Assembly (NCBI GenBank): GCA_022414725.1
Contig: CM039464.1
Coordinates: 24,561,529-24,625,528 of the forward strand
Reading direction: 5' to 3'
Length of the DNA: 64,000 nucleotides
Source of the DNA: Microglena sp. YARC
Taxonomy: Eukaryota; Chlorophyta; Chlorophyceae; Chlamydomonadales; Chlamydomonadaceae
The position numbers and the translations under genes were made by a program. The notes below the pieces were generated by a model. It was not told the origin of the DNA, searched no databases, and was given only the letters and a program-made list of their open reading frames with translations. Numbering within the stretch: the first letter of the stretch is position 1; the number at the start of each line of letters is the position of its first letter. Positions 57,501-60,115 of this stretch are shown piece by piece.

Positions 57501-59982
57501 ACACCAACACCCCCTCCACCCACCACTCGGTTTAGGAGGAGCTCTTCCTAAACCTCCACCACCCCCACTGTATCCATCCCCAGACCTGCAAGCTATATAC
57601 CCACCACCAGACACCTCTACCCACCTCCACCCACCACCAGACCCACTACCAGACCTGAAAGCTATCTACCCATCACCAGACCTGCATTATGCTCCAGGAA
57701 GGCTTGCACCTGCTGAGTGATTGGTCCCAGTATGTCAGTGTCCATGAACTGTAAGTGTATGACTCAAGATACCTGTATGCATCATCAGACCTGCAAGCTA
57801 TCCATCCACCACCAGACCTGCAAGCTTTCTACCCACCACCAGACACCTCTACCCACCACTACCCACCACCAGATCCACCACCAGACCTGCAAGCTATCTA
57901 TCCACCACCAGACACCTCTACCCACCACTATCCACCACCAGATCCACCACCAGACCTGCAAGCTATCTACCCACCACCAGACACCTTTACCCCCCTCTAC
58001 CCACCACCAGACCCACCACCAGACCTGCAAGCTCTACCCACCACCTGACACCTCTACCCACCAGACTTACCACCATCCAGACACCTCTACCCACCACCAG
58101 ACCCACCACCAGACCTGCAAGCTATCTAACCACCACCAGACACCTCTACTCACCACCAGACCCACCACCAGACCTGCAAGCTATCTAACCACCACCATCC
58201 AGACACCTCTACTCACCACCAGACCCACCACCAGACCTGCAAGCTATCTAACCACCACCATCCAGACACCTCTACTCACCACCAGACCCACCACCAGACC
58301 TGCAAGCTATCTACCCACCACCATCCAGACACCTCTACCCACCACCAGACCCACCACCAGACCTGCAAGCTATCTAACCACCACCATCCAGACACCTCTA
58401 CTCACCACCAGACCCACCACCAGACCTGCAAGCTATCTAACCACCACCATCCAGACACCTCTACTCACCACCAGACCCACCACCAGACCTGCAAGCTATC
58501 TAACCACCACCATCCAGACACCTCTACTCACCACCAGACCCACCACCAGACCTGCAAGCTATCTAACCCACCACCATCCAGACACCTCTACCACCACCAG
58601 ACCCACCACCAGACCTGCAAGCTATCTAACCACCACCATCCAGACACCTCTACTCACCACCAGACCCACCACCAGACCTGCAAGCTATCTAACCCACCAC
58701 CATCCAGACACCTCTACTCACCACCAGACCCACCACCAGACCTGCAAGCTATCTAACCACCACCATCCAGACACCTCTACTCACCACCAGACCCACCACC
58801 AGACCTGCAAGCTATCTACCCACCACCATCCAGACACCTCTACTCACCACCAGACCCACCACCAGACCTGCAAGCTATCTAACCACCACCATCCAGACAC
58901 CTCTACTCACCACCAGACCCACCACCAGACCTGCAAGCTATCTAACCACCACCATCCAGACACCTCTACTCACCACCAGACCCACCACCAGACCTGCAAG
59001 CTATCTAACCACCACCATCCAGACACCTCTACTCACCACCAGACCCACCACCAGACCTGCAAGCTATCTAACCACCACCATCCAGACACCTCTACTCACC
59101 ACCAGACCCACCACCAGACCTGCAAGCTATCTAACCACCACCATCCAGACACCTCTACTCACCACCAGACCCACCACCAGACCTGCAAGCTATCTAACCA
59201 CCACCATCCAGACACCTCTACTCACCACCAGACCCACCACCAGACCTGCAAGCTATCTAACCACCACCATCCAGACACCTCTACTCACCACCAGACCCAC
59301 CACCAGACCTGCAAGCTATCTAACCACCACCATCCAGACACCTCTACTCACCACCAGACCCACCACCAGACCTGCAAGCTTTCTACCCACCACCATCCAG
59401 ACACCTCTACTCACCACCAGACCCACCACCAGACCTGCAAGCTATCTACCCACCACCATCCAGACACCTCTACTCACCACCAGACCCACCACCAGACCTG
59501 CAAGCTATCTAACCACCACCATCCAGACACCTCTACTCACCACCAGACCCACCACCAGACCTGCAAGCTATCTACCCACCACCATCCAGACACCTCTACT
59601 CACCACCAGACCCACCAGCAGACCTGCAAGCTATCTACCCACCACCATCCAGACACCTCTACTCACCACCAGACCCACCACCAGACCTGCAAGCTCTATC
59701 CACCACCGGACCTGCATGCTATATACCCACCACCAGACCTGCATTATGCTCCAGGAAGGCTTGTACGTTCTGAATAAGTGGGCCCAGTAACTCGGCTTCA
59801 ACTTGGTCTGCCTCTTGCACTGACTCTAGTGTGTGCTGTAGAGAACTAAGCAGTTGTGCCCTGGAGGGGGAGGAGGCTGTGGCTGGGTGGTATCTTGATG
59901 GGGTTGAGGCTGGATGGGGTGGAGGGGACAGCCCTATCCGAGGGGGGGCATCGAAGGAGGGGCTTGCTGCTTGACCATCCAT
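20914..59982 (-). CDS. uncharacterised long coiled-coil protein, 19 exons
   Basis: Nineteen splice-bounded segments on the minus strand join in one frame. Introns 1, 3, 4, 8 and 18 have phases 1, 2, 2, 2 and 1; the others are phase 0. They give at least 769 residues; the stop is unresolved. The first exon starts MDGQAASPSFDAPPRIG after an in-frame TAA and has a Pro/Ser-rich head of about 40 residues. From about residue 40 onward almost everything is charged heptad-like helix (for example LRELRHETKRLIRHATKA, EEEIQRLSAKSELLANQL), broken by a Gly/Ser linker in exon 5 and another in exon 9. No catalytic motif is visible. A structural protein (centriole/basal body, axoneme, Golgi or cytoskeleton) is only an inference. 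I do not recognise the family. Exons average about 120 bases and introns 0.3-4.5 kb. One intron (17) appears to use a GC donor. Confidence 0.82.
21000..21110. repeat. (GGGTTTGGTTT)n
   Basis: Degenerate TTTGG/GGGTTT units. Minus-strand CCAAACC tract before the exon 19 acceptor. Confidence 0.85.
21125..21804 (-). repeat. donor-edge array of coiled-coil exon 18, about 5-6 copies
   Basis: Units of about 120 bases repeat (minus sense) GAGTTGAGACAGGAGATGAGTG…GACCAGAGG with the donor TGG(G)gtgagc and the intron start 'attgatttggatgt'. They contain up to 80 bases of exon 18 but never its acceptor edge. The Cys/Ser-rich plus-strand frame here is an artefact. Confidence 0.85.
21805..21922 (-). CDS. 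coiled-coil gene exon 18
   Basis: Acceptor 'gacccccgccag', donor ATGGG|gtgagc (phase 1). It encodes VKGLEIELEEAQGQCIELRQ and continues to DQRTQW. This is the only copy that has both edges. Confidence 0.82.
21923..22560 (-). repeat. acceptor-edge array of coiled-coil exon 18, 4 copies
   Basis: Copies starting near 22151, 22290, 22423 and 22552 repeat the acceptor ('cag' or 'catgtcaag' variants) and the first 45-55 bases of exon 18 (GTCAAGGGCCTGGAAATTGA…), then run into G/C-rich sequence (poly-G on the plus strand). Each unit keeps the VKGLEIELEEA frame. Confidence 0.9.
22561..22751. repeat. GGGGTTGGGG / CTCCCC-rich intron 17
   Basis: Low-complexity G-rich, then pyrimidine-rich sequence on the plus strand; no exon beyond 22752. 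Confidence 0.7.
22752..22877 (-). CDS. coiled-coil gene exon 17 (GC donor)
   Basis: Acceptor 'aaaaccctgcag'. It encodes LLVKHEELLVKHEELGCARG, a perfect internal heptad duplication, and ends VEQVRDQ. The only donor giving the required phase 0 is CAG|gcaagt, the classical GC-AG consensus. A GT two bases further would give phase 1 and break the frame. Confidence 0.8.
22880..24020. repeat. CATGTGACAGTGA minisatellite, about 1.1 kb
   Basis: Degenerate units of 7-14 bases (GTGACA, CATGTGACA, AGTGAGAGT) form higher-order blocks of about 60 bases. It begins directly at the acceptor side of exon 17 (minus sense: 'cactgtcacatgtcac'). Confidence 0.95.
24021..24400. other. unique AT-rich intron segment
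   Basis: No exon recognised. The phrase 'ggaggaagcctaaaaccataaagctag' also occurs near 19770. Confidence 0.5.
24400..24590. repeat. telomere-like CCCTAAACCC units, 4 copies
   Basis: 'ccctaaacccatcatcagttgcccacacccatgcgcctacccccc' repeats about 50 bases apart. The motif CCCTAAA/CCCTTAACCCTAAA resembles plant/algal telomere repeats placed internally. Confidence 0.7.
24690..24905. repeat. (TATAT)n AT-rich satellite
   Basis: Units of TATTA with TATATTATAT. No coding content. Confidence 0.85.
24906..25210. other. intron segment with two G-runs
   Basis: Unique sequence plus poly-G/poly-C tracts (25036-25052; 25176-25190). No exon recognised. Confidence 0.5.
25225..25353 (-). repeat. donor-edge copy of coiled-coil exon 16
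   Basis: At 25237-25315 about 80 bases of exon 16 (minus: CAATGCAAAGCGAACG…GAGGAGAAG) with the donor 'gttggtttcaaatg' are duplicated once, 120 bases beyond the true donor. Confidence 0.8.
25354..25461 (-). CDS. coiled-coil gene exon 16
   Basis: Acceptor 'ccccattcacag', donor GATAAG|gttggt. It encodes HKNSSELQQQEIQRIQQQCK and ends EEEKKKLEDK; phase 0 at both ends. Confidence 0.83.
25462..27290 (-). repeat. acceptor-edge copies of exon 16 separated by GGT/GCT/GAT trinucleotide arrays
   Basis: Exon 16's start (minus: CACAAGAATTCTTCAGAGCTACAGCAACATG) recurs at about 26600-26645 and 26945-26990, each preceded by an intron end. Between them lie huge arrays of GCTGCTGGTTGTGGTGGTGGTG (about 24-bp period, 25500-26035), GATGAT and GCTGCT. 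The poly-Ser/Thr, poly-Gly/Ala and poly-Val frames, some over 400 codons, are open only because the array has a multiple-of-three period. Confidence 0.9.
27291..27480. other. C-rich intron 15 start
   Basis: CCCACCCAC-rich sequence follows the exon 15 donor (minus sense GGGTGGGTGAGTGGGTTTG). No other exon. Confidence 0.6.
27481..27537 (-). CDS. coiled-coil gene exon 15
   Basis: Acceptor 'gccccttccag', donor GACCTG|gtgagt. It encodes EAEASLETERQKHTNLLDL, 19 codons, phase 0 in and out. One of the few exons without copies. Confidence 0.8.
27590..27880 (-). mobile_element. two family B retroposons with GTCT/TATG tails
   Basis: 'acagtctaggggtaggccacataagttaaaagggactagcccaacc…gaactgaaccccagacaattgttttataaacgggggccctgag' lies at 27676-27800, with its tail in (TCTG)n/(TATG)n to the left. 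A second, truncated copy starts at 27836 ('ttacagtccagggggtagcc'). Confidence 0.7.
27940..29135 (-). repeat. tandem copies of the whole exon 14 with flanks, about 9 units
   Basis: Units of 130-150 bases, centred near 27975, 28100, 28235, 28380, 28520, 28650, 28800, 28940 and 29070, each repeat most of exon 14 plus its donor and 60-70 bases of intron. The copy near 28600-28680 still reads LEALQDATQKEVKKFHRKVL up to a gtaagc donor. The copy near 28490-28545 reads GALQGATQKEADKLHGQ to a gtgagt donor. Others contain in-frame TAG. Acceptors in the copies have changed ('cccaagtggg'). Confidence 0.9.
29136..29216 (-). CDS. coiled-coil gene exon 14
   Basis: Acceptor 'tttgcttacag', donor CTGTTG|gtaagg. 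It encodes VEALQVATQKEVEKLHRKVL and EHKHGLL (27 codons), phase 0. It is the outermost copy and the only one with a clean acceptor. Confidence 0.82.
29440..29645. repeat. 'gtgatatgactaacaaacag' minisatellite
   Basis: About nine units of 20-30 bases. No gene. Confidence 0.85.
29646..30180. repeat. two duplicated blocks of 100-110 bp
   Basis: 'cgtactttgtaccgcaatt.acgatgcttatatgttg' and 'tagtgctacatgtcatagaatttcaaaacg' occur at 29857-29945 and 30017-30105. 'aggccattgttggcccaagacaggcc' also occurs twice. No splice-bounded coding segment was found. Confidence 0.7.
30181..30490. other. unique intron segment
   Basis: AT-rich, with short direct repeats (tttgcacgtttcat ×2; tccgtccgttcgtccg). No exon recognised. 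Confidence 0.5.
30495..30697 (+). mobile_element. MITE-like element family E, best-preserved copy
   Basis: From 'gcagcgtcgcctgcaacgctgaaaaTGGCGGAG' to 'CTCtGCCAaaaa'. The internal part matches 14470-14737 without the GGAT expansion. Confidence 0.7.
30725..31066 (-). repeat. intron-start array next to exon 13, about 33-bp units
   Basis: About ten units of 'ataataaagagtggtttacaataaagattggctt' run up to the donor of exon 13. The unit copies the first intron bases (minus: gaggcactctttattgtaaaccac) but hardly any exon sequence. Confidence 0.8.
31067..31180 (-). CDS. coiled-coil gene exon 13
   Basis: Acceptor 'gggcacaacag', donor AGAGAG|gtgagg. It encodes EEEIQRLSAKSELLANQLLS and ends GLQESKRE, 38 codons of ideal coiled coil, phase 0. 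Confidence 0.85.
31181..31470. other. unique intron segment with GTTGCT runs
   Basis: 'gttgctttcgttgctttcgttgctg' at 31375-31420 is a short minisatellite. No exon. Confidence 0.5.
31478..31628. repeat. GT array ending in a run of about 29 G
   Basis: GTGTGT followed by G29 (31600-31628), directly abutting a family E element. Confidence 0.9.
31629..31837 (+). mobile_element. MITE-like element family E
   Basis: 'aattggcggagagtgtttgttatcggagcgacaggtgg…gggagttcccgccccccaagaagggagggctccgccaaaaa'. The internal part has diverged from the other copies. Confidence 0.65.
31845..32160. repeat. diverged units of the 97-bp satellite
   Basis: Four diverged units ('cctgtgttggatttattgctcag…gtgcaggaacagaNacaggca') lie ahead of the homogeneous array. 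They probably are its older edge. Confidence 0.8.
32161..32740. other. unique insertion inside the 97-bp satellite
   Basis: About 570 bases without similarity to the flanking satellite or to other repeats here. The minus strand is open for 147 codons (32062-32505) but codon content looks random and it has no splice context, so I do not call a gene. Possibly an inserted element. Confidence 0.4.
32741..34400. repeat. 97-bp satellite, about 17 units
   Basis: The unit 'ttcctgtgttggattgattgctcggtggatagtcaagtgcaggaacagatacaggcaccaacaggcagtataaatatacaatatgtttacacactac' repeats at nearly constant period from about 32740, with up to complete identity between neighbours. A 97-base period shifts frame, so the many 61-62 codon minus frames are artefacts. 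More diverged units continue to 34740. Confidence 0.95.
34401..34740. repeat. diverged satellite units and a CCCTAAA motif
   Basis: Two further degenerate 'cctgtgtttgatttattgctcag' units flank a unique piece with the telomere-like 'gaaccctaaaccctaaaacccaa' at 34604-34626. Confidence 0.65.
34775..34856 (+). mobile_element. dispersed repeat family F
   Basis: 'ggtggttggccccagtgcaagcaaacgggctggtcccctcaacctcacgtctt'. Single copy next to exon 12. Confidence 0.6.
34917..34985 (-). CDS. coiled-coil gene exon 12
   Basis: Acceptor 'ctcatctgcag', donor GAAAAG|gtatgc. It encodes EFVQAELRQRKRAEKLESNM and SEK, phase 0. One acceptor-edge copy (EFVQAELWQQKRAGKL, no donor) lies at 35085-35127. Confidence 0.83.
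35080..35130 (-). repeat. acceptor-edge copy of exon 12
   Basis: Repeats the acceptor ('cccacccgcag') and 45 bases of exon 12, then diverges. Period about 140 bases. Confidence 0.8.
35225..36841 (-). repeat. donor-edge minisatellite of exon 11, about 38 units
   Basis: On the minus strand each 43-44-bp unit reads GAGCTGCAG|gtgggtgtatcccctgggggtgaggggtgacggg. It copies the last bases of exon 11 (AAGCTGCAG) with its donor. Many inner units mutated CTGCAG to ATGGAG. The proline-rich 400-590 codon plus frames exist because period changes keep several frames open; they are not genes. Confidence 0.93.
36848..36964 (-). CDS. coiled-coil gene exon 11
   Basis: Acceptor 'catgccacag', donor CTGCAG|gtagat. 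It encodes LMVRQIHDLESLLEKEQEEG and ends EVEKKLQ, 39 codons, phase 0. It sits between about 38 donor-edge units and 6 acceptor-edge units, the clearest example of the two-sided pattern. Confidence 0.87.
36965..38212 (-). repeat. acceptor-edge array of exon 11, 6 copies
   Basis: Units near 37185, 37362, 37540, 37712, 37908 and 38085 (period about 180) repeat CAG|CTGATGNTGCNNCAGATTCACGACCTGGAATCCC with about 60 bases of exon 11. They then diverge into 'accgccatac…tgttccttcatctattgtggacccacac'. All keep the acceptor, none the donor. Confidence 0.92.
38217..38278 (+). mobile_element. partial family E element
   Basis: 'ggacaaatgggtaaacctgggggctcctgccccttggagagggggctccgccaaaaa', the right end of the family, 20 bases from the exon 10 donor. 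Confidence 0.65.
38299..38364 (-). CDS. coiled-coil gene exon 10
   Basis: Acceptor 'ctaatatatgcag', donor TTGGAG|gtaagg. It encodes PAGEALKQTSEQKASNAMVA and LE, phase 0. Confidence 0.82.
38395..38600. repeat. three units of about 65 bp, CATGCATGCAGTTAGGTAGA
   Basis: 'aatccatgcatgcagttaggtagacaggttgcaggcaagccaagccaaatgcaactgtgg' repeats three times upstream of exon 10. TGCAG occurs in each unit, but no exon sequence does. Confidence 0.8.
38601..38825. repeat. GT run and G-homopolymer
   Basis: Short GTGGTG/GTGTGT stretch, then about 24 G at 38780-38804. No coding content. Confidence 0.75.
38826..38897 (-). mobile_element. dispersed repeat family F
   Basis: 'gtcttattacgtggcatgaggttgagagggccaacccatttgcttgcactggggg', minus orientation. 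Confidence 0.6.
38960..39530. repeat. 'tctgatctgatctgctatgagg' minisatellite
   Basis: About 28 units of 18-22 bases (CTATGAGGTCTGATCTGAT) form a higher-order repeat of about 120 bases. No gene. Confidence 0.93.
39531..40112 (-). repeat. composite array: SINE pieces plus donor-edge copies of exon 9
   Basis: Two units (39585-39780 and 39835-40035) combine (i) the last 35 bases of exon 9 (minus: GCAGTTCGCAGGCTCGTACTGTCACCCCAG), (ii) a SINE tail fragment ('ctgcggcatacgggagggtccccttagcagcacgcacct'), (iii) part of a SINE body and head (…GCGGTTGACAGCAACCGC…GTAGGGATT.GAAC) and (iv) an AATAC tract. A SINE was caught in the exon-edge duplication and amplified with it. Confidence 0.75.
40113..40257 (-). 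CDS. coiled-coil gene exon 9
   Basis: Acceptor 'catccacccatag', donor CCCCAG|gtgcga. One base completes Lys, then AANLERVEHNIVEPLSRWYK, a Gly/Ala/Pro linker (GGGAPAQPRG) and HTAVRRLILSPQ. A 9-G run codes the Gly part. Phase 2 in, 0 out. This is the only copy with both edges. Confidence 0.8.
40258..41310 (-). repeat. acceptor-edge array of exon 9, with GGTGGATGGGT spacers
   Basis: Copies at about 40545-40622 and 41045-41290 repeat the acceptor and the first 75 bases of exon 9. The second is split by the GCGC hairpin element. A further exon fragment ('gggacactgctgttctcatgt') lies at 40930. Between them lie arrays of 'ggtgggtggatgggttggggtgcaggta' (24-28 bases), which derive from the intron end. 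Confidence 0.85.
41085..41252 (-). mobile_element. GCGC-rich hairpin element, copy 2, inserted in an exon 9 copy
   Basis: It contains CACTGCGCG-AAA-CGCGCAGTG and the block GTAGTGCAAAAAGCGC…CCCACAGGGGG, the inverse of 18150-18340. It separates the two halves of an exon 9 copy ('ttctctgtgtacca' | 'aagggctccactatatt'), so the insertion boundaries can be read by comparison with the intact copies. Confidence 0.75.
41475..41625 (-). mobile_element. retroposon family B, nearly complete
   Basis: 'gtatgtatgttacggtccagggttaggccaaataggttaaaggta…gggctgaaaataaagcattgatgaattgaaccccaaacgatcgttttacc…ggtccctgag'. The CATA tail on the minus strand is short here. Confidence 0.75.
41705..42535 (-). repeat. donor-edge array of exon 8, 70-bp unit, about 11 copies
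   Basis: In minus sense each unit reads (A)ACAGAGCAA|gtgagctgcttggatagtaatgat plus an AT-rich remainder. It copies the last bases of exon 8 (ATGCAACATAGCAA) with the donor and intron start. Inner units are almost identical. Confidence 0.88.
42536..42757 (-). repeat. last donor-edge copy of exon 8 and SINE tail scrap
   Basis: A copy of 'gctgtggaggtgcaacatagcaa|gtcagccgctt' lies at 42545-42580. 'cacaccccaccaggcgttatcattac' at 42717-42742 matches the SINE tail, 15 bases from the true donor of exon 8. Confidence 0.65.
42758..42945 (-). CDS. coiled-coil gene exon 8
   Basis: Acceptor 'catgacaaaaag', donor AGCAA|gtaagc (phase 2). It encodes VATWRLAAEQAASVAERAHH through GAAMEGMLQELEEL to EAVEMQHS, 62 codons. 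Ala-rich coiled coil. Confidence 0.84.
42946..44760 (-). repeat. acceptor-edge array of exon 8, about 8 copies
   Basis: Units of 170-250 bases repeat the first 75-95 bases of exon 8 (minus: TGGCGCCTTGCAGCTGAGCAAGCAGCTAGTGTTGCAGAG) preceded by 'aaaaacaggtggtc' and followed by 'agcccaaccaNcaNgccacttggcacctt', with poly-G tracts on the plus strand. Most keep the exon's frame for 20 or more codons but have no donor. Confidence 0.9.
44761..45750. repeat. (GGTTGATGTTGGG)n minisatellite, about 1 kb
   Basis: About 75 units of 12-13 bases (minus sense AACATCAACCCCC). The Thr-Ser-Pro-Asn-Ile-Asn frame on the minus strand (361 codons) is an artefact of the repeat. Confidence 0.96.
45751..46275 (-). repeat. 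further acceptor-edge copies of exon 8
   Basis: Three units near 45840, 45990 and 46260 repeat the 'atggcgccttgcagc' exon start with its acceptor region 'aaaaaccaggtggccat'. They are the oldest-looking end of the array. Confidence 0.85.
46320..46683 (-). repeat. donor-edge copies of exon 7 (first part)
   Basis: Units near 46395-46450 and 46565-46625 repeat (minus) AGGAAGCTGCAGGAACGGAGGGAGGTATGGGCGCAT with decayed donors, then 'acagtcaggtacaggtgtgagtg' intron sequence. Confidence 0.8.
46684..46884 (-). mobile_element. tRNA-derived SINE, copy 2 (best head)
   Basis: Minus strand: A box TTGGTCTAGTGGTA, B box GGGGTTCGATTCCCC with perfect T-arm pairing, body 'gtcgttgtcaaccgcgatgg', tail 'accacgccccaccagtcgttatcattac'. 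The head looks like a tRNA with different identity from copy 1. Confidence 0.8.
46885..47222 (-). repeat. donor-edge copies of exon 7 (second part)
   Basis: Two more copies at about 46905-46985 and 47060-47130, period about 160, separated by 'caacacccaccccaacactcacac'. Confidence 0.82.
47223..47396 (-). CDS. coiled-coil gene exon 7
   Basis: Acceptor 'cttccctctgcag', donor CATGAG|gtgagg. It encodes AECEQLTERLSAAEQRASRF through SAELDAMSCVNREMQQEI to KEAWAHE, 58 codons, phase 0. Confidence 0.87.
47397..47965 (-). repeat. acceptor-edge array of exon 7, about 10 units
   Basis: Units of 55-60 bases (minus: 'agtcactcttccttctgcacaacNctgcGGTACATGTC' / 'aaaGCGGAATATGTC') repeat the pyrimidine tract and the first 8-10 bases of exon 7 (GCGGAATGTG). 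AG is often lost. Confidence 0.78.
47966..48260. other. unique intron segment
   Basis: A degenerate direct repeat ('gagatgaNgNatgggagNgtta.aNccattca') occurs twice (47980, 48135). No exon was recognised. Confidence 0.5.
48261..49323 (-). repeat. donor-edge array of exon 6, 4 copies
   Basis: Copies near 48270-48350, 48573-48640, 48803-48885 and 49046-49125 repeat about 80 bases of exon 6 (minus: GCNGTTGCCACTGCNGCTGCC…GCCAGCCTTCAG) with the donor 'gtaccgta(t)tta' and AT-rich intron. A family F scrap (48390-48432) is embedded. Period 230-300 bases. Confidence 0.9.
49324..49563 (-). CDS. coiled-coil gene exon 6 (longest internal exon)
   Basis: Acceptor 'tctacttgcag', donor CTTCAG|gtgcgg. Eighty codons: LRELRHETKRLIRHATKASK, then ADLASLQYEIEELRDTNQGL and an Ala-rich end (AVATAAAERRPAANLAASLQ). 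Phase 0. Confidence 0.9.
49564..49914. other. unique AT-rich intron segment
   Basis: No repeats and no recognised exon. A minus-strand 65-codon frame here lacks splice context. Confidence 0.5.
49915..49998 (-). mobile_element. retroposon tail, family A variant
   Basis: 'ttgttgcatgttttttcaatatactttgggctgctcaccgtcttccaattcc…cacggaaaccaggga' is the reverse of 16404-16500. Confidence 0.6.
50050..50380. repeat. two poly-G tracts with a duplicated flank
   Basis: G runs at about 50057-50090 and 50270-50299 are each followed by 'ttgaatagtgcact.ttt'. A family E scrap ('gggctccaccgaaaa') lies at 50155. No coding content. Confidence 0.75.
50381..51030. repeat. 'catccatgtacagttgtacttgtgtgcatcaatac' units, about 7 copies
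   Basis: Units of 80-130 bases. Later ones add 'cagacaaagtaagtgtcaccctccaggcatc', which derives from the SINE-tail fragment at 50690-50765 ('cgcctggaggggtgttgtgttaaggggaccctctagtatgccgcagc'). Confidence 0.85.
51031..51710 (-). repeat. donor-edge array of exon 5, 3 copies
   Basis: Copies near 51060-51110, 51270-51330 and 51490-51560 repeat (minus) GGCAGGGGCTCTNCAAAACAAGCGGANTCTGAGGTCAAACG with donor 'gtacgtatg' and the 'atggatggatggat' intron start. Period about 220. Confidence 0.9.
51711..51843 (-). CDS. coiled-coil gene exon 5
   Basis: Acceptor 'ttgtctgatcag', donor GCTGAG|gtacgt. One base completes Gln, then EMAALMHSKGVHQQDTSDQS, a Gly/Ser linker (AAGGRGSSKPADSE) and VKRLEAE. Phase 2 in, 0 out. 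Confidence 0.86.
51844..52930 (-). repeat. acceptor-edge array of exon 5, 5 copies
   Basis: Copies ending near 52078, 52313, 52500, 52695 and 52905 repeat the acceptor ('tctgatcag') and the first about 75 bases of exon 5 up to 'gaccagtNatcaatga'. They then run into 'actagggaccaaccaatgccatatgaagtg' and CCCCAA-rich spacer. Period about 190-235. They keep REM(A/V)ALMHNKGVHQ. Confidence 0.92.
52940..53030 (+). mobile_element. dispersed repeat family F
   Basis: 'ggtggttggccccagtgcaagcagacagactggctccctcaacctcacgcctcgtaataagg'. Confidence 0.6.
53038..53215 (-). mobile_element. tRNA-derived SINE, copy 3
   Basis: Body and tail as in the other copies. The head has an A box (ATGGCTCAATGGTAGAGG) directly followed by a B box (GGGTTTGAATCCC), so the anticodon region has been deleted. 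Confidence 0.75.
53216..53435 (-). repeat. outermost acceptor-edge copy of exon 5
   Basis: 'cagtgtatcagggccgccatctccctggcaagataaagtagaa' near 53375-53420 repeats the start of exon 5 beyond the SINE and family F insertions. The spacer resembles the inner ones. Confidence 0.7.
53436..53660. repeat. 'gtgttggtctgggct' minisatellite
   Basis: About a dozen units of 13-20 bases. Confidence 0.85.
53735..54440. repeat. CACCCCAC and CACCCCTTCC satellites in intron 4
   Basis: Two arrays: 'cacatcaccccactcct' (53745-53865) and 'caccccaccccttcacac' (53980-54425) with a higher-order period of about 120 bases. In minus sense they are G-rich and start right after the exon 4 donor. The Pro/Thr/His frames are artefacts. 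Confidence 0.9.
54441..54530 (-). CDS. coiled-coil gene exon 4
   Basis: Acceptor 'C-run + ctgcacag', donor CTCCA|gtgagt (phase 2). One base completes Arg, then TQSLEAECASLRVQVEKHAS and EAAAARASL. The polypyrimidine tract is a homopolymer of about 30 C on the sense strand (54538-54568). Confidence 0.86.
54531..54721 (-). repeat. poly-C tract and acceptor-edge copy of exon 4
   Basis: After the G run (plus strand), 'gcccctagtgactgtgtcctgtggagg' at 54671-54698 repeats the first bases of exon 4 and its acceptor region. Confidence 0.75.
54722..54792 (+). mobile_element. SINE tail fragment
   Basis: 'ctgccatggtgactttacccagcagcggcgtacaggagggtccccttaacaccgcgcccctccaggca', in intron 3, 18 bases from the donor of exon 3. 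Confidence 0.65.
54810..54946 (-). CDS. coiled-coil gene exon 3
   Basis: Acceptor 'ccccatacag', donor GCAAG|gtaaaa (phase 2). It encodes RFLTIQSSDTTKAASRMWQG, EVELLTIELKDAKQRKELLK and KKMKA. Strongly charged coiled coil. Confidence 0.88.
54947..55350 (-). repeat. acceptor-edge copy of exon 3 and GGGTGGG spacers
   Basis: At 55066-55148 the first 80 bases of exon 3 are repeated with the acceptor 'ccatacag' (RFLTIQTSDTTKAALRMWQG). The spacers 'ggggtgggatagagtggttagtgcagt' repeat four times. Confidence 0.85.
55455..55486 (-). CDS. coiled-coil gene exon 2, 32-nt microexon
   Basis: Acceptor 'gtatgctgcag', donor GATGAG|gtaaga. Two bases complete a Gly codon, then LPPQSHLSDE. Phase 1 in, 0 out, matching exon 1 and exon 3 exactly. 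Confidence 0.8.
55487..55765 (-). repeat. acceptor-edge array of exon 2, 3 copies
   Basis: Units of about 75-85 bases repeat 'gatgcag|GCCTCCCACCCCAATAAGTAG…' and 'agtctcataaatctgaatcgtttc'. A fourth copy lies at 56690-56715. All lack a donor. Confidence 0.88.
55780..55840 (-). mobile_element. retroposon tail, hairpin family A
   Basis: 'aacttgaacttgattatgtggctccagccagcaatttggctgctcgcc' is family A on the minus strand, with TTCAAG tail. Confidence 0.6.
55850..56680. repeat. 'acactatacatttaacactataattgta' satellite, about 28-bp unit
   Basis: About seventeen homogeneous units between 55970 and 56465, with degenerate 'acactgtaactg' units on both sides. Confidence 0.95.
56684..57035 (-). repeat. 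exon 2 acceptor-edge copy and 'actgtaactgtgac' minisatellite
   Basis: 'ggtgggaggcctgctgcagagatagggatgtagg' (56697-56730) is another exon 2 edge. It is followed by about 20 units of 13-14 bases 'actgtaactgtgac'. Confidence 0.88.
57046..57245 (-). mobile_element. tRNA-derived SINE, copy 4
   Basis: Minus strand: A box TTGGTTCAATGGTTG, B box GGGTTCGAACCCC, body 'gtcgctgtcaaccgccatgttagcactgtccaggtaaaatagcagcccgttctctacc', tail 'accacgccccaccaggcgttatcattac'. The tRNA-like head differs again from copies 1 and 2. Confidence 0.8.
57330..59738 (-). repeat. donor-edge array of exon 1, about 33 units
   Basis: In minus sense each 60-63-bp unit reads AGCTTGCAG|gtctggtggtgggtctggtggtgagtagaggtgtctggatggtggtgg. 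It repeats the last bases of exon 1 (AATGCAG) with its donor. Near 57660-57720 one copy carries about 45 bases of exon 1 (minus: CAGGTGCAAGCCTTCCTGGAGC). The 686-codon His/Pro/Thr plus frame is an artefact of a multiple-of-three unit. Confidence 0.93.
59739..59982 (-). CDS. coiled-coil gene exon 1 with start codon
   Basis: ATG at 59982, first Met after an in-frame TAA 18 bases upstream; donor AATGCAG|gtctgg (phase 1). It encodes MDGQAASPSFDAPPRIGLSP, a Pro/Ser-rich stretch, then SRAQLLSSLQHTLESVQEAD and a helix ending QNVQAFLEHNA. A more distal, non-adjacent upstream exon cannot be excluded. Confidence 0.8.
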
Positions 59983-59994
59983 GAGGTAGGCAGG

Positions 59995-60115
59995 TGTATT
60001 TTATAGTCCAGGGGGTAGCCGATTAGGCTAAAGGGACTTGCCCAACCAAGTATGTATGTATGTGTATGTTACAGTCCAGGGGGGGCAATTAGGCTGAAGG
60101 TACTTGCCCAACCAT
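59995..60115 (-). mobile_element. two tandem family B fragments in the 5' flank
   Basis: 'atagtccagggggtagccgattaggctaaagggacttgcccaacca' and 'tatgttacagtccagggggggcaattaggctgaaggtacttgcccaacca', the second with a short TATG tail. They lie 15-130 bases upstream of the coiled-coil ATG, where promoter or 5' UTR should be. Confidence 0.65.

Noticed and set aside
57717..59777. 686-codon His/Pro/Thr-rich frame, plus strand
   Set aside because: It is a translation of the 60-63-bp exon 1 donor-edge array, with no independent start or splice context.
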